A stretch of 32,712 bases of DNA from JAAYXS01 sp043820985 (GCA_043820985.1 JBDRDH010000098.1:1-32712), one strand, 5' to 3'; positions 1 through 8,125 are shown, counted from the first letter of the stretch. Program-made: numbers and translations. The notes: generated from the sequence alone by a model not told the origin.

Positions 1-17
1 AACCCACTCGCTGGCGC

Positions 18-50
18 TCGGGGCTCTGATTAAGTGTTCGGGGCTCTGAT
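18..50. repeat. Short direct repeat, 2 copies of 13 bases
   Basis: The 13-base unit TCGGGGCTCTGAT occurs at 18-30 and again at 38-50, a period of 20. It lies directly next to the palindromic repeat copy at 53-87. The window edge cuts the region, so more copies could lie upstream. Confidence 0.6.
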
Positions 51-52
51 CG

Positions 53-87
53 GGGTGCCATGCCCAAGCTGAAAGCGCGGGCATGAG
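53..87 (+). repeat. REP-like palindromic repeat, copy 1
   Basis: This 35-base element differs by one base from 17648-17682, and an inverted relative lies at 17691-17729. The outer arms CATGCCC and GGGCATG form a 7-bp stem. Inside, GCT and AGC can form a second short stem around GAA. In the inverted copy the outer arms change together to CATGGCC and GGCCATG, so pairing is kept. That is the reason for treating it as a structured repeat and not chance similarity. Confidence 0.7.
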
Positions 88-100
88 AGTGTGTATGTAT

Positions 101-135
101 AAAAAACAGGCGTCGGAAACCCATCCCAACGCCTG
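101..135 (-). terminator. Intrinsic terminator reading leftwards
   Basis: On the minus strand CAGGCGT (135-129) pairs perfectly with ACGCCTG (113-107) around a 15-base loop and is followed at once by six T (106-101). This is a standard Rho-independent terminator. No intact minus-strand gene precedes it; only the possible remnant ending at 141 does. Confidence 0.7.
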
Positions 136-140
136 GCCGG

Positions 141-266
141 TTACGGGGGGTAGGGTCCGTCACCGGCACCAAAATTATAGGCCACCCGGTCAAGCTTGTC
201 CTGTGTCAATTCGCCAAGTTTCCCTCCTTTTCCCAACCGCCGTGTGCCATCGCTGAGCAAGCAGTT
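141..266 (-). pseudogene. Possible 3' remnant of a minus-strand gene
   Basis: A 41-codon stretch open on the minus strand ends with TAA at 143-141, just before the terminator at 101-135. Its tail reads DKLDRVAYNFGAGDGPYPP and looks protein-like in composition. An in-frame TGA at 269-267 closes it upstream and there is no convincing start. A neighbouring frame is also open just upstream, which would fit a frameshift. I do not recognise the family. It may simply be chance, and the main support is the terminator behind it. Confidence 0.25.
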
Positions 267-412
267 TCAGATATTTCCTTCTGTCGGAGAGGCCGATCAG
301 CGATAATGGAAGAAAGTAAGAATCAAGCAAGAGCGAATTATTAACATAGCAGAGGTGCGGACAGAAACGTCCGGGGCAGAGCCTGGACTCTTTGGATGCT
401 CGGAGGATGCCG

Positions 413-2296
413 ATGTTGAGGTGGGTATTCGTACTGCTGACGGTGACCTGCTGCCTGGGGACAACGGCTTGCGCCAGCGGGAATGAGCCTAGCATCACCT
501 TCGCCGACGATTTTGACGCCGGCAACTCCGCCGCGAACTGGACTTTGCATACTTACGCCGGTGATTACTCCGCCGACTTTGCCTTCGATTACAGCACGCG
601 CGGCATTCCCCCGGCCCCGAACTCCACGGGCGGGACCACAATCGGCCTGCACTTCACCGCCAACAACAATGACGAGGTTGCCAATGTGGACGCCGTCAGC
701 GCTTACCCGATCGGCGTCAACCTGAGCCACAATCGCACCCTCAAGCTCGACATGTGGTTGAATTACAACGGCGGCGCGGGGGGCGGTACGGGCTCGACCG
801 AGTTCGCCACCTTCGGCCTCAACCATGCCGGCACGGATGTTACCTGGCCTTACAACCCCAACTGCGACGGCTTCTGGTTCGCGGTGGATGGTGAAGGCGG
901 CTCGGTTGACGACTACCAGGTATACACGAGCAGAACCATGCTCTCGGTCGCCACCGGGGGCTACGCCGCCGCCAGCCGCAATCATACGGCGGACTTCTAC
1001 CAGTGGTTGTTCCCCAATCCACCCTTCGAGACGGCGGGCGTCCCGGGCAAGCAATGGGTCGAAGTGGAGATCAGCCAGCGTGACGGCGTGATTGAATGGC
1101 GGCTGAACGGCATGCTGATCGCCATTCGACTGGACACCACCTTCACATCCGGCAACCTTATGCTCGGCTACATGGACACGTATATTTCCATCGCGGATCC
1201 ACGCGAGGATAACTTCGTGATCTACGACAACGTCCGTGTGGAAGCTCCGGATTGCAACGAAAACGATGTGCCTGACGACATGGATTTAGACGCGGGCACC
1301 AGCCTGGACTGCAATGCCAACCAGCGGGCGGATGAATGTGAGACCATCGCCGATGGCGATTTCGACGTCGATGGCGACGTGGATTTCAATGATGTCGAGG
1401 CCCTGGCCGCGAGCCTGGGCGGTCCGGGTCTGCCAGCTAATCCCGCCGAGCCGGCGTGTGTGTCGGCCCACCTGGCGGCTTTCGACGCTGACGAGAACAC
1501 CAGCCTCGATTTGAGCGATTACGCGGAACTCCAGACGATCGCGACGATCGGCCCGATTCCGCCGCGCCCGCCGGAAGTTCCCAGCGGCAGCCAGTTCATG
1601 GCTGAAGTGGCGGGATTGTCATATGCGCAGCGCGAAGATCGCATCGTCGAGGAAATCACCGGCGGTAATATCCCCGGGTTCCTGCGCACTTTCATCCCGA
1701 TCAATGTAAACGCCGTAATCCTGGGTGCGCCGGTCTATGCGACTTATTACGTGATGCCGGATTACCTGTGCATCGGCCGCGATGATGACTTCGTGCGGAT
1801 GCCGATGACGCCATTGATTGCACAACCAATCGCCGATGAATTCGAATGCCTGCTGACAACGCGGAAGATGGTGGACGACATTTACGATCAGGCCACGGTC
1901 AAGCTGGCCCCGGCCCCGATCAGCCCCGCGACGGTCGATATCATGCGCGCGACCACGTTCTACCGCCATCATCAGATGGTTGAGGAGCAGCGTGAAGGCC
2001 AGCCGCTCGGCGAGCTTATTGGCGGAATTAAAAAAGACGTGGTGATCACGCCGCTGCTGGCCTCGAATCCGGGCAAGGTAGCCATCTATGGCTGGCACCA
2101 GCTCAATGGCGTGCCGATCCAGCCACTGTACCTCGGCCACGTGGACTGGTACGTCGATTACAGTCACGGCATACGCCTGGTCTCCCAGTGGATGATCGTC
2201 GATGGGGTGGAAATGTCAGTCGCCGAGGTGCTGGCGGATCCGAACTTGCACGTGCTTCTGAGCGATGAAGGCCGTGTCACCAATCCCAGCTATTAA
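413..2296 (+). CDS. Secreted lectin-fold/dockerin-like protein with unassigned C-terminal domain
   Basis: This is a 627-residue exported protein. ATG at 413 is chosen because GGAGG (402-406) lies 6 bases before it, whereas the ATG at 407 touches the GGAGG. Residues 1-22 are a signal peptide (MLRWVFVLLTVTCCLGTTAC); the Cys could make it a lipoprotein but the lipobox is poor. Residues about 25-278 look like a concanavalin/LamG-type beta-sandwich (FADDFD at the start, then GFWFAVDGEGG, VYDNVRVE-like ending). Residues 280-385 hold acidic calcium-type loops (DCNENDVPDDMD, DFDVDGDVDFNDVEAL, FDADENTSLDLSDY), a dockerin-like segment. Residues about 390-627 form a separate conserved-looking domain with K540-K541-D542, GWH (560-562), H576 and DYSHG (582-586). 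I cannot name this domain; the invariant-looking His, Lys and Asp suggest an enzyme. It is convergent with the hydrolase gene, with an 11-base gap. Confidence 0.8.
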   Translation: MLRWVFVLLTVTCCLGTTACASGNEPSITFADDFDAGNSAANWTLHTYAGDYSADFAFDYSTRGIPPAPNSTGGTTIGLHFTANNNDEVANVDAVSAYPIGVNLSHNRTLKLDMWLNYNGGAGGGTGSTEFATFGLNHAGTDVTWPYNPNCDGFWFAVDGEGGSVDDYQVYTSRTMLSVATGGYAAASRNHTADFYQWLFPNPPFETAGVPGKQWVEVEISQRDGVIEWRLNGMLIAIRLDTTFTSGNLMLGYMDTYISIADPREDNFVIYDNVRVEAPDCNENDVPDDMDLDAGTSLDCNANQRADECETIADGDFDVDGDVDFNDVEALAASLGGPGLPANPAEPACVSAHLAAFDADENTSLDLSDYAELQTIATIGPIPPRPPEVPSGSQFMAEVAGLSYAQREDRIVEEITGGNIPGFLRTFIPINVNAVILGAPVYATYYVMPDYLCIGRDDDFVRMPMTPLIAQPIADEFECLLTTRKMVDDIYDQATVKLAPAPISPATVDIMRATTFYRHHQMVEEQREGQPLGELIGGIKKDVVITPLLASNPGKVAIYGWHQLNGVPIQPLYLGHVDWYVDYSHGIRLVSQWMIVDGVEMSVAEVLADPNLHVLLSDEGRVTNPSY

Positions 2297-2307
2297 GTAC
2301 GCGGCGT

Positions 2308-3357
2308 TTATTCCGGCTGGATCCACTTTTCGTAATTGACCGGTCCCCAGAGCTGGTCCGCTTGCTTCTCGTATGGGCCGGCGAACGTCAGCCCGTGGAT
2401 GAAGCCGTTCTTCTCCACCAGTACAGTGTGCAGAATCTTGTCTTCCGGATTCAGGATGAGTGTGATATCCAGCCGGCCGTCGAGACCACGGTGACGCATG
2501 TATTCGTCACGCGGCTCGGTTTGGAGCTTCAGGTCCTGGCGGAATCTTTCCAGCATGTGCTGTGATTTGCGCCAGGTCCCACCGGTGGGTCCGACCACCA
2601 ACTTACCGTTGATCCGAATGCGCCGATCGTCGTAGGCCACGACACCGAGATAATGCTCGGGCGTGCCACGCAGCCAGGCGAGAAACTTGTCGCCGTGCTG
2701 TTGCTCATCACTGTAGCCATAATTGGCGTCCAGAAAGACGATACGGCGAATCCAGGGCGGGATCTCCTCGACCTCGTTCACGTAGCCGAATATCAGGCTG
2801 CCGCCGCCACTGTGGGCGACCAGATCGACCGTGGTGTGGTTGGTGTCAAAATGGTCGCGGACGGAATCGATCAACTTGATTATCTGCTGGCCGCTCTGCT
2901 CGTGTTTGCGGCGCCAGGTTGGCCAGCTACGGCATTTGGCTTCCAGATAGGCCACGACGAGGTTTTCATTCTTGATGATTTCGCGCAGCCGCCGGGTCTG
3001 GGCGCCGATGTGCTGGATGTAGAAATGCCAGTCGCGGTCGGGCTGGCATTGCTTGCCAATGGTCTGCTCGGTCGTGTTGCCATTGGGCAGGGCATAAAAG
3101 ACCAGCCGAGTCGTGCGGCGCGGATCGAATTCAGCCGCGGCAGGCGCGTTGATGTGGACTTTTACATCCGGCTCAAAAGTGTATGTCTTGATCTGCTCGT
3201 CAAAGTAGGTGCTGCACTCAAAACCGGGTAGCACGCCAGCGCTGGAGGTGGCGGTCGTCGGCCGGGATGATGCAACCTGCTTTTCCTGTGCCATGGTCTT
3301 TGTACTGGAAGCGATGCAGGCACCGAGCAGTACCAGCCCATATACCAGACGTTTCAT
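2308..3357 (-). CDS. Secreted alpha/beta-hydrolase-like protein
   Basis: A 349-residue protein with a signal peptide (residues 1-23, ending TMAQ). ATG at 3357 has AGGAGGA just upstream. The likely catalytic triad is Ser183 in LVAHSGGGS (the nucleophile elbow, with Ala where Gly is usual), Asp210 in FLDANYG and His321 in GFIHGL, in the order expected for this fold. Residues 80-140 resemble the oxyanion-side strands of esterase/feruloyl-esterase-like proteins (RLVFYALPNG). The substrate cannot be told from sequence. It stands alone, with divergent promoter space upstream, and converges on the gene at 413-2296. The export and fold are well supported; the specificity is unknown. Confidence 0.75.
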   Translation of the reverse strand: MKRLVYGLVLLGACIASSTKTMAQEKQVASSRPTTATSSAGVLPGFECSTYFDEQIKTYTFEPDVKVHINAPAAAEFDPRRTTRLVFYALPNGNTTEQTIGKQCQPDRDWHFYIQHIGAQTRRLREIIKNENLVVAYLEAKCRSWPTWRRKHEQSGQQIIKLIDSVRDHFDTNHTTVDLVAHSGGGSLIFGYVNEVEEIPPWIRRIVFLDANYGYSDEQQHGDKFLAWLRGTPEHYLGVVAYDDRRIRINGKLVVGPTGGTWRKSQHMLERFRQDLKLQTEPRDEYMRHRGLDGRLDITLILNPEDKILHTVLVEKNGFIHGLTFAGPYEKQADQLWGPVNYEKWIQPE

Positions 3358-3763
3358 GATTCTTCCTCCTGACGGAGAGTTTATATCCCGGTAAAGCAAC
3401 CGCGTCCGCGCCGGTCACCGCGCATGTTCTACTCACAATCCTCAATATGTACCACAACAGCCCGGTAACGTGTGCAGGCTGCGCACCGTGCTCGAACCTG
3501 TTTTAACACCGGGGCCACATTTCAATATCGTTAGTGTTGGCCGGGGGATTTCGCGCGCCTGGCCGGCGGATCGACTGCCTAATTAGCCAAAGGGGTACAT
3601 ACCATGAGCTTCGCGAGAATGCCTGTCGCGTTTGGATTCGGATTATGACACTACGAAAGTGAGGCAAATGCCACGAATTTCGACATCGCAAACCGGCGGC
3701 CCTCGGCTAAAATGGATTCTTCGGGGACAGTATGGCCCGCAAACACCCGGAGGACGCGAAAGA
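3358..3763. other. Divergent intergenic region
   Basis: About 400 bases lie between two divergent genes. On the minus strand a TATAAA box lies about 20 bases before the hydrolase ribosome site, but I find no matching -35. On the plus strand TAAAAT at 3708-3713 could be a -10 box for the FG-GAP gene, again without a clear -35. A 14-codon open frame (ATG at 3604, MSFARMPVAFGFGL) after AAAGGGG is too short to call. Nothing else recognisable is seen. Confidence 0.4.
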
Positions 3764-5224
3764 ATGAAACCCCATTCACCACTCAGAACGCTCATGACGA
3801 CCGTCGCCGTTGCCGGTCTGGCGGTGCTCACCACACATGCACAGATTATTGAAGTATCTGACGATGGCCTGGAGACAGTGAACGTACACAAGTCATTAAC
3901 CGACGGCACGGTCACCACCCGCGGCGACGCAGTGCCGTACGGCAGCGCGCCCGATTGGCAGAACAGCCTCCGCATGCAGGTCGGCGGCCTTCAGGCGGCC
4001 GACATGAACGGCGACGGCTGGATCGACGTCGTCGTCGGGTGCTACTACTCGCAGAGCTACCCGCCCTACCCGGATTGGGAGAACCTCATCTACTACAACA
4101 TCGGCGGCGAGCTCGAAGCGAACCCGTCCTGGATCTCCGCTGACGAAGTCTCCACCGGCGACGTCCAGGTGGCTGACATCAACCGCGATACGTACCCGGA
4201 CGTCTTTTCGGCCAACGGCGGCTACGCCATGTCACCCTCGGTGATCTACTGGGGCAGTCCGGCCGGCCCGAGCACCACGCCAGGCTGGATCAGCCAGGAG
4301 CCCGGGGCGGCCTGGAACAACTACGCCATCCTGTTCGACTTCGACCACGACAACGACATTGACGTGGTGACCGCCAACCAGGGCAATTCTCCTACTGATG
4401 CGTACCGGCCGATGTATGCCTTCTTCAACAACGCCGGCACGCTGGCGACCGTGCCGGGCTGGCAGTCCGCCGAGAGCTCGATCCAGGGCTTCCTGGCCTT
4501 CGCCGACTACGATGGCGACGACTGGGAGGATCTGGCCGTCTCGAAGTGGGTCAACTTCCAGAGCGGTGTGTACCGGAATGTCGGCGGGGCGCTCCAGACC
4601 ACGCCGGTCTGGACCACCGGCGATACCGACAGCGACAAAGGCGTCGCCTGGGCGGACGTGGACGGCAACGGCTGGCCCGACCTGGCTCTGGGCCACGATC
4701 CGACGCTGCTCTATAGCAACGACGGCGGGACGCTGACGCAGACGTGGTCATCCGGCGCCACGTACTTCGGCCACAGCGACATCCGCTTCTGCGACGTGGA
4801 CCGCGACGGCGATCCGGACCTGGCCGAAACGCATTTCTCCGACGGCAAGGTGCACATCTACCTGAACGTCAACGGCACGCTCGAGTCGGCCCCGTCGTGG
4901 ACGTACGACTCGCCGTCCGTCGGCACCGCGATCGCGTTCGGCGACATCAACGGCGACCAGTGGCCCGACCTGATCGTCGGCAACTCCGGCGAGCCGTGCG
5001 TCAAGGTGTTCTACGCCCAGGTCCCCGAACTGCCCGGCGACATGAACTGCGACGGAACCGTGAATTCATACGACATCGATGGATTCATTTGTGCGCTAAG
5101 CCCGACCTGTGACTACGAAGGGATGTTTCCAGATTGCAACCGCATGCTGGCCGACTGCAACGCCGACGGCGAGGTGAACAGCTACGACATTGATAGCTTT
5201 ATCGCCCTCGTCGGCGGTGGGTAG
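3764..5224 (+). CDS. Secreted FG-GAP/VCBS-repeat protein with C-terminal dockerin-like pair
   Basis: A 486-residue exported protein. ATG at 3764 is preferred because GGAGG (3749-3753) precedes it by 10 bases and a signal peptide follows (MTTVAVAGLAVLTTHAQ). An upstream in-frame extension to 3632 lacks these. Residues about 70-420 contain at least six repeats of the FG-GAP/VCBS type, seen as acidic motifs D-x-N-G-D-G-W-x-D (DMNGDGWIDVVVG, DINRDTYPDVFSA, DFDHDNDIDVVTA, DYDGDDWEDLAVS, DVDGNGWPDLALG, DVDRDGDPDLAET, DINGDQWPDLIVG), which build a calcium-binding beta-propeller. The last 60 residues are two dockerin-like EF loops (MNCDGTVNSYDIDGF, CNADGEVNSYDIDSF). These modules probably mediate surface attachment. 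The codon use of the final segment is visibly less GC-rich than the propeller. Confidence 0.85.
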   Translation: MKPHSPLRTLMTTVAVAGLAVLTTHAQIIEVSDDGLETVNVHKSLTDGTVTTRGDAVPYGSAPDWQNSLRMQVGGLQAADMNGDGWIDVVVGCYYSQSYPPYPDWENLIYYNIGGELEANPSWISADEVSTGDVQVADINRDTYPDVFSANGGYAMSPSVIYWGSPAGPSTTPGWISQEPGAAWNNYAILFDFDHDNDIDVVTANQGNSPTDAYRPMYAFFNNAGTLATVPGWQSAESSIQGFLAFADYDGDDWEDLAVSKWVNFQSGVYRNVGGALQTTPVWTTGDTDSDKGVAWADVDGNGWPDLALGHDPTLLYSNDGGTLTQTWSSGATYFGHSDIRFCDVDRDGDPDLAETHFSDGKVHIYLNVNGTLESAPSWTYDSPSVGTAIAFGDINGDQWPDLIVGNSGEPCVKVFYAQVPELPGDMNCDGTVNSYDIDGFICALSPTCDYEGMFPDCNRMLADCNADGEVNSYDIDSFIALVGGG

Positions 5225-5305
5225 CAAGATAATAAGGAAGCGAGGCAACCAGGTAACATCGGTAAGCTGGTGCAAACCCTTGCACTAAACGCTGTGGCCG
5301 GCAAA

Positions 5306-5392
5306 CGGAGAGGGCGAGATTCGAACTCGCGGTACGGTTACCCGTACACTGGTTTTCGAAACCAGCCCCTTCAGCCACTCGGGCACCTCTCC
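5306..5392 (-). tRNA. tRNA-Ser(CGA)
   Basis: The minus strand folds as a complete type II tRNA. The 7-bp acceptor is GGAGAGG/CCTCTCC (5392-5386 with 5313-5307). The D arm is CCC/GGG. The anticodon stem is CTGGT/ACCAG with loop TTCGAAA, giving anticodon CGA (plus-strand positions 5356-5358). The long variable arm is GTACGG-GTAA-CCGTAC, and the T arm GCGAG/CTCGC has loop TTCGAAT. The discriminator is G (5306), as required for serine. CCA is not encoded. It lies downstream of selB on the same strand but reads UCG. It is not the selenocysteine tRNA, which would have anticodon UCA and a longer acceptor arm. Confidence 0.95.
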
Positions 5393-5544
5393 AAGACACG
5401 CTACGTACACACACCAGGCACTAGCGGGTGTGACCCGCGTCGAGATTCGTAATGTTAAGCCACCCACCCCAGAGCGGCAACCACGAAGTACATCTCAAAG
5501 ACCGACAGACTGCCACAAATTAGCGTGAAAACCGCTCGCTCGGC

Positions 5545-7482
5545 TCACTCAGCGCTCGCATTCGGACCCAACCGGCGGACGTCGCCGACGCGTTTGGTGA
5601 TGCCGACGGCATCAAGTCGCTCGGCGATCGGGACGACGAACTTGCGGGAGGAGTTCATCATGGTGCGCAGGTTACCCACCGCGACTTCGCCACGCTCACG
5701 CACGGTCGATACGACTAATTTGACTAATTCCCGCCAGCGACTTTCGTGCAGCCACATGCTGCTGGTAATCCGCACCAGCCGGCCCTGTTTGACCGCCAGT
5801 TGAACCAGCTCGCGGACGCGCTTCGCGTTTTGCCGCGTATAGCAACTCAGCTCACTCACGGCCGGGGGCTGAAAGGCCGCCACCTCAAACTCCTGGAGGA
5901 TCTGCTCGAACAATTTTTGATCGGCCGGCGACATCTGCTGCTGCTGGCCGGCGGGAATGATGTGGTCGTGGTCCAGGCCAACGCGCCCGCTTTGAATATA
6001 CCATTCGGACAGGACCGGTCGCAGTTTGGGCGTACAGGCGTTCGGCATCCAGCTCGGCCATTGCGTACGCGGCACGCCGGGCAAGCGCGGATTGTCCCGC
6101 ATAAATTGCTTGATCCGCCGCTCCAGATCATCACCAAAGGTGGTCAGCAACTGGCTGTGCAGGCACGCGCGACTGGAAGCGACTTCCAGCATGCGCACCT
6201 GGCCGCCACCCGTCAGACGCTGGATCAGCTTGGTGGTTTCCCGCTCATCGCTCAATCCGGCCCGGACCGACAACTGCTTGTCGTTGAGAAGCTGCCATTC
6301 GGCGACACGGATGACTTCTTCGAGGCGGTCCACGGGAGCCCCGTCGCGTAAAACCTCCAGTCCGGGGATAAACGCCGGTCGGCGGGCAGTCCATGGCCGG
6401 GCCGCCAGTCGCAGAACGCCACCGCCGCCGAGCGTGCGGCTACCGCTCTCATCGCGCAGGATGAACCTTTGGCCCCAGGCAGCGACGACAGGCTCGGCCA
6501 CGTGGATTTGCCCGAACACATTCCGCACCGTGTCCTCATCGGGACGTTCCAGTAAACGCAGTTCGGCCAATACCTCGCTGGTGGCGATGTGCAGGCGCAA
6601 GCGCAGGGTTTGTCGCCGCTGTTTCCCAGGCATCCGCAAGGAAGCAATCCAGACCTCGATTCGTCGGGTTGGTTCGAGATAGCCAGGGGTGGCCAGTGTG
6701 CAGCCATGGTCGACCTGCTCACGTGGGACACCCGCCAGGTTGATGGCCAGGCGCATGCGACCGGCGGCGGTGGCCCGTTGATCGTAATGCGTCTGGAGAT
6801 CACGTACGCGTACCTGTTCACCGCCGGGCCAGAGTTCGAGCGTGTCCTCGCGGGTTACTTCGCCGTGCGAGCTGGAGCCAGTCACGACCGTGCCGCGGCC
6901 GGCGATGGTGAACGCGCGATCGACCGGCATACAGAACCAACGATATGACTCCTGCTGCCGTTGCGGCGCCCGGGCCAGTTTCGCCAGTGCCGTACGCACC
7001 TCGTCTAATCCGCGGCCGGTCTGGGCCGAGGTCCGGATAAATTGGATCGGCTCAATGCCAAGATTAGCCAGTAACTCGGCACTCTCCTGCTCAACCTGTT
7101 CCGCCCATTCATCATCAACCAAATCCATCTTGGTCAACACGACCAGACATTGCTGAATGCCCAGCAGACTAAGCACCTCGGCGTGCTCGCGGGTCTGGGG
7201 CATGACGGAATCGTCCGCCGCCACCACCAGGAGAGCCACATCGATACCGGTCGCCCCCGCCACCATCTTGCGAATAAAGCGCTCATGTCCGGGCACGTCC
7301 ACGAATGAGATATCGCAGTCGTCAATCCGGGTATGCGCGAAACCCAGCTCGATCGTCATGCCCCGCGCCTGCTCCTCCGGCAGACGATCCGGATCCGTAC
7401 CAGTCAGGGCCTTGACCAGGCGGCTCTTGCCATGATCGATGTGACCGGCGGTGCCGACAACAAGTTGGGGATTGTCGTTCAT
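5545..7482 (-). CDS. selB: Selenocysteine-specific elongation factor SelB
   Basis: A 645-residue GTPase that brings selenocysteinyl-tRNA(Sec) to the ribosome at UGA codons marked by a SECIS hairpin. Start ATG 7482 gives the canonical SelB amino end. G1 is GHIDHGKS (13-20), the switch is RGMTIELGF (40-48), G3 is DVPGH (62-66) and G4 is TKMD (117-120). The RGMTIELGF form after DPDRLPEEQ separates SelB from EF-Tu. EF-Tu-like beta-barrel domains follow to about residue 350. The last 260 or so residues form winged-helix repeats that bind SECIS RNA (ending WLHESRWRELV...VGITKRVGDVRRLG). Length matches the bacterial family. selA, selD and tRNA-Sec are not in the window. A 13-residue region before the ATG is open but unlike SelB. 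Confidence 0.95.
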   Translation of the reverse strand: MNDNPQLVVGTAGHIDHGKSRLVKALTGTDPDRLPEEQARGMTIELGFAHTRIDDCDISFVDVPGHERFIRKMVAGATGIDVALLVVAADDSVMPQTREHAEVLSLLGIQQCLVVLTKMDLVDDEWAEQVEQESAELLANLGIEPIQFIRTSAQTGRGLDEVRTALAKLARAPQRQQESYRWFCMPVDRAFTIAGRGTVVTGSSSHGEVTREDTLELWPGGEQVRVRDLQTHYDQRATAAGRMRLAINLAGVPREQVDHGCTLATPGYLEPTRRIEVWIASLRMPGKQRRQTLRLRLHIATSEVLAELRLLERPDEDTVRNVFGQIHVAEPVVAAWGQRFILRDESGSRTLGGGGVLRLAARPWTARRPAFIPGLEVLRDGAPVDRLEEVIRVAEWQLLNDKQLSVRAGLSDERETTKLIQRLTGGGQVRMLEVASSRACLHSQLLTTFGDDLERRIKQFMRDNPRLPGVPRTQWPSWMPNACTPKLRPVLSEWYIQSGRVGLDHDHIIPAGQQQQMSPADQKLFEQILQEFEVAAFQPPAVSELSCYTRQNAKRVRELVQLAVKQGRLVRITSSMWLHESRWRELVKLVVSTVRERGEVAVGNLRTMMNSSRKFVVPIAERLDAVGITKRVGDVRRLGPNASAE

Positions 7483-7585
7483 GGCGACAATTGTACGCAA
7501 AAGGGCCGCCGGCGGGAGAGGGTTGGTCGGTTTGACCAAACTTCCGGATCCAACCTATGGAATTGGGAAATGAACCTGCTTGACG

Positions 7586-7591
7586 ATTATA
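7586..7591 (-). promoter_or_regulatory. Possible -10 box for selB
   Basis: A perfect TATAAT is present on the minus strand about 105 bases before the selB start. I find no acceptable -35 hexamer at 16-18 bases, so it is only a candidate. Confidence 0.3.
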
Positions 7592-7613
7592 AACCCCAAT
7601 GGCAATTTGACGC

Positions 7614-7642
7614 TTGATCCTTGTAAGACAATAGTTTATACT
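7614..7642 (+). promoter_or_regulatory. Sigma70-type promoter, long leader
   Basis: TTGATC (7614-7619), a 17-base spacer and TATACT (7637-7642) match the -35 and -10 consensus at 4/6 and 5/6. Transcription would start near 7650 and could reach the surface-protein gene at 8126 with an unusually long leader, or make a separate RNA. Confidence 0.5.
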
Positions 7643-8125
7643 AATCTATACAGTTTCTGATCTTGTGGGAGTATGAGTACATTAAATTCTCTCTCGGTCT
7701 GGCGTCATGCGGATGGCGAGATCAAGCGACGAGGCACTCGGGAACGGGTACTCAATCTTCGTGGTTCCCGCACTGCTTCCAACGGCACCATAATTAGTCC
7801 GTAACGACTGGCCAAGACGAAGCTCGGTTCCACACATCGCGCTGGGAAATAGAAGGTACTGGATTCTGTACCGCGGTGATGCGGTCAGGGATACCGTCAG
7901 AAGACGGCGATGACAAATCCGAGGTATCGGAGGTAAAAGCGCGAGAATCCGGGTGCTCGCATCCGGAGGGGCAAGTAGACCAAGGGAAACGCAGGGAGGC
8001 ACATCAACCGAACGGAGGCGCTCCTTAGTTTTTCGGAGCTGCGTGGGAATAGTACTTTTCTAATCGACTGAGCCGTGGCTATCGGGCCGCCGGTGCGCCG
8101 CGGCCGCAGCAGTGAGGTGATGATA

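Larger units (their letters stand above)
1..412. other. Intergenic region before the first gene
   Basis: No intact gene is seen here. It holds two direct copies of a 13-base unit (18-30 and 38-50), one copy of a palindromic repeat (53-87), a minus-strand intrinsic terminator (101-135) and a short open stretch on the minus strand (141-266) that may be the remnant of a gene tail. The AT-rich part around 320-350 probably carries the promoter of the gene at 413, but I cannot fix a -35/-10 pair. Confidence 0.6.
7483..8125. other. 643-base intergenic region between selB and the surface-protein gene
   Basis: This is the longest gene-free stretch in the window. It is more AT-rich around 7560-7670 than its neighbours. 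It holds a plus-strand sigma70-type promoter (7614-7642) whose transcript would run about 475 bases before the next gene. A 43-codon frame begins at ATG 7673 (MSTLNSLSVWRHADGEIK...) but has poor ribosome-site spacing and no recognisable similarity. Near 8012-8050, GGAG-GCG-CTCC and GCTCC...GGAGC could form alternative hairpins sharing one arm, next to TTAGTTTTT. I recognise no known riboswitch. Confidence 0.5.

Noticed and set aside
341..1054. 237-codon open frame on the minus strand
   Set aside because: It lies opposite the first secreted protein, has Gly/Val/Arg-rich low-complexity sequence and no family motif.
3604..3648. 14-codon leader peptide before the FG-GAP gene
   Set aside because: It has a plausible ribosome site but is very short and carries no run of regulatory codons or paired hairpins.
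5306..5392. tRNA-Sec, because it lies beside selB
   Set aside because: The anticodon is CGA, not UCA, the acceptor plus T-arm has the normal 7+5 pairs, and the length is that of an ordinary serine tRNA.
7673..7804. 43-codon plus-strand frame after the promoter at 7614
   Set aside because: GGGAG ends one base before the ATG, which is too close, and the peptide shows no recognisable feature. It is kept only as a note in the leader entry.
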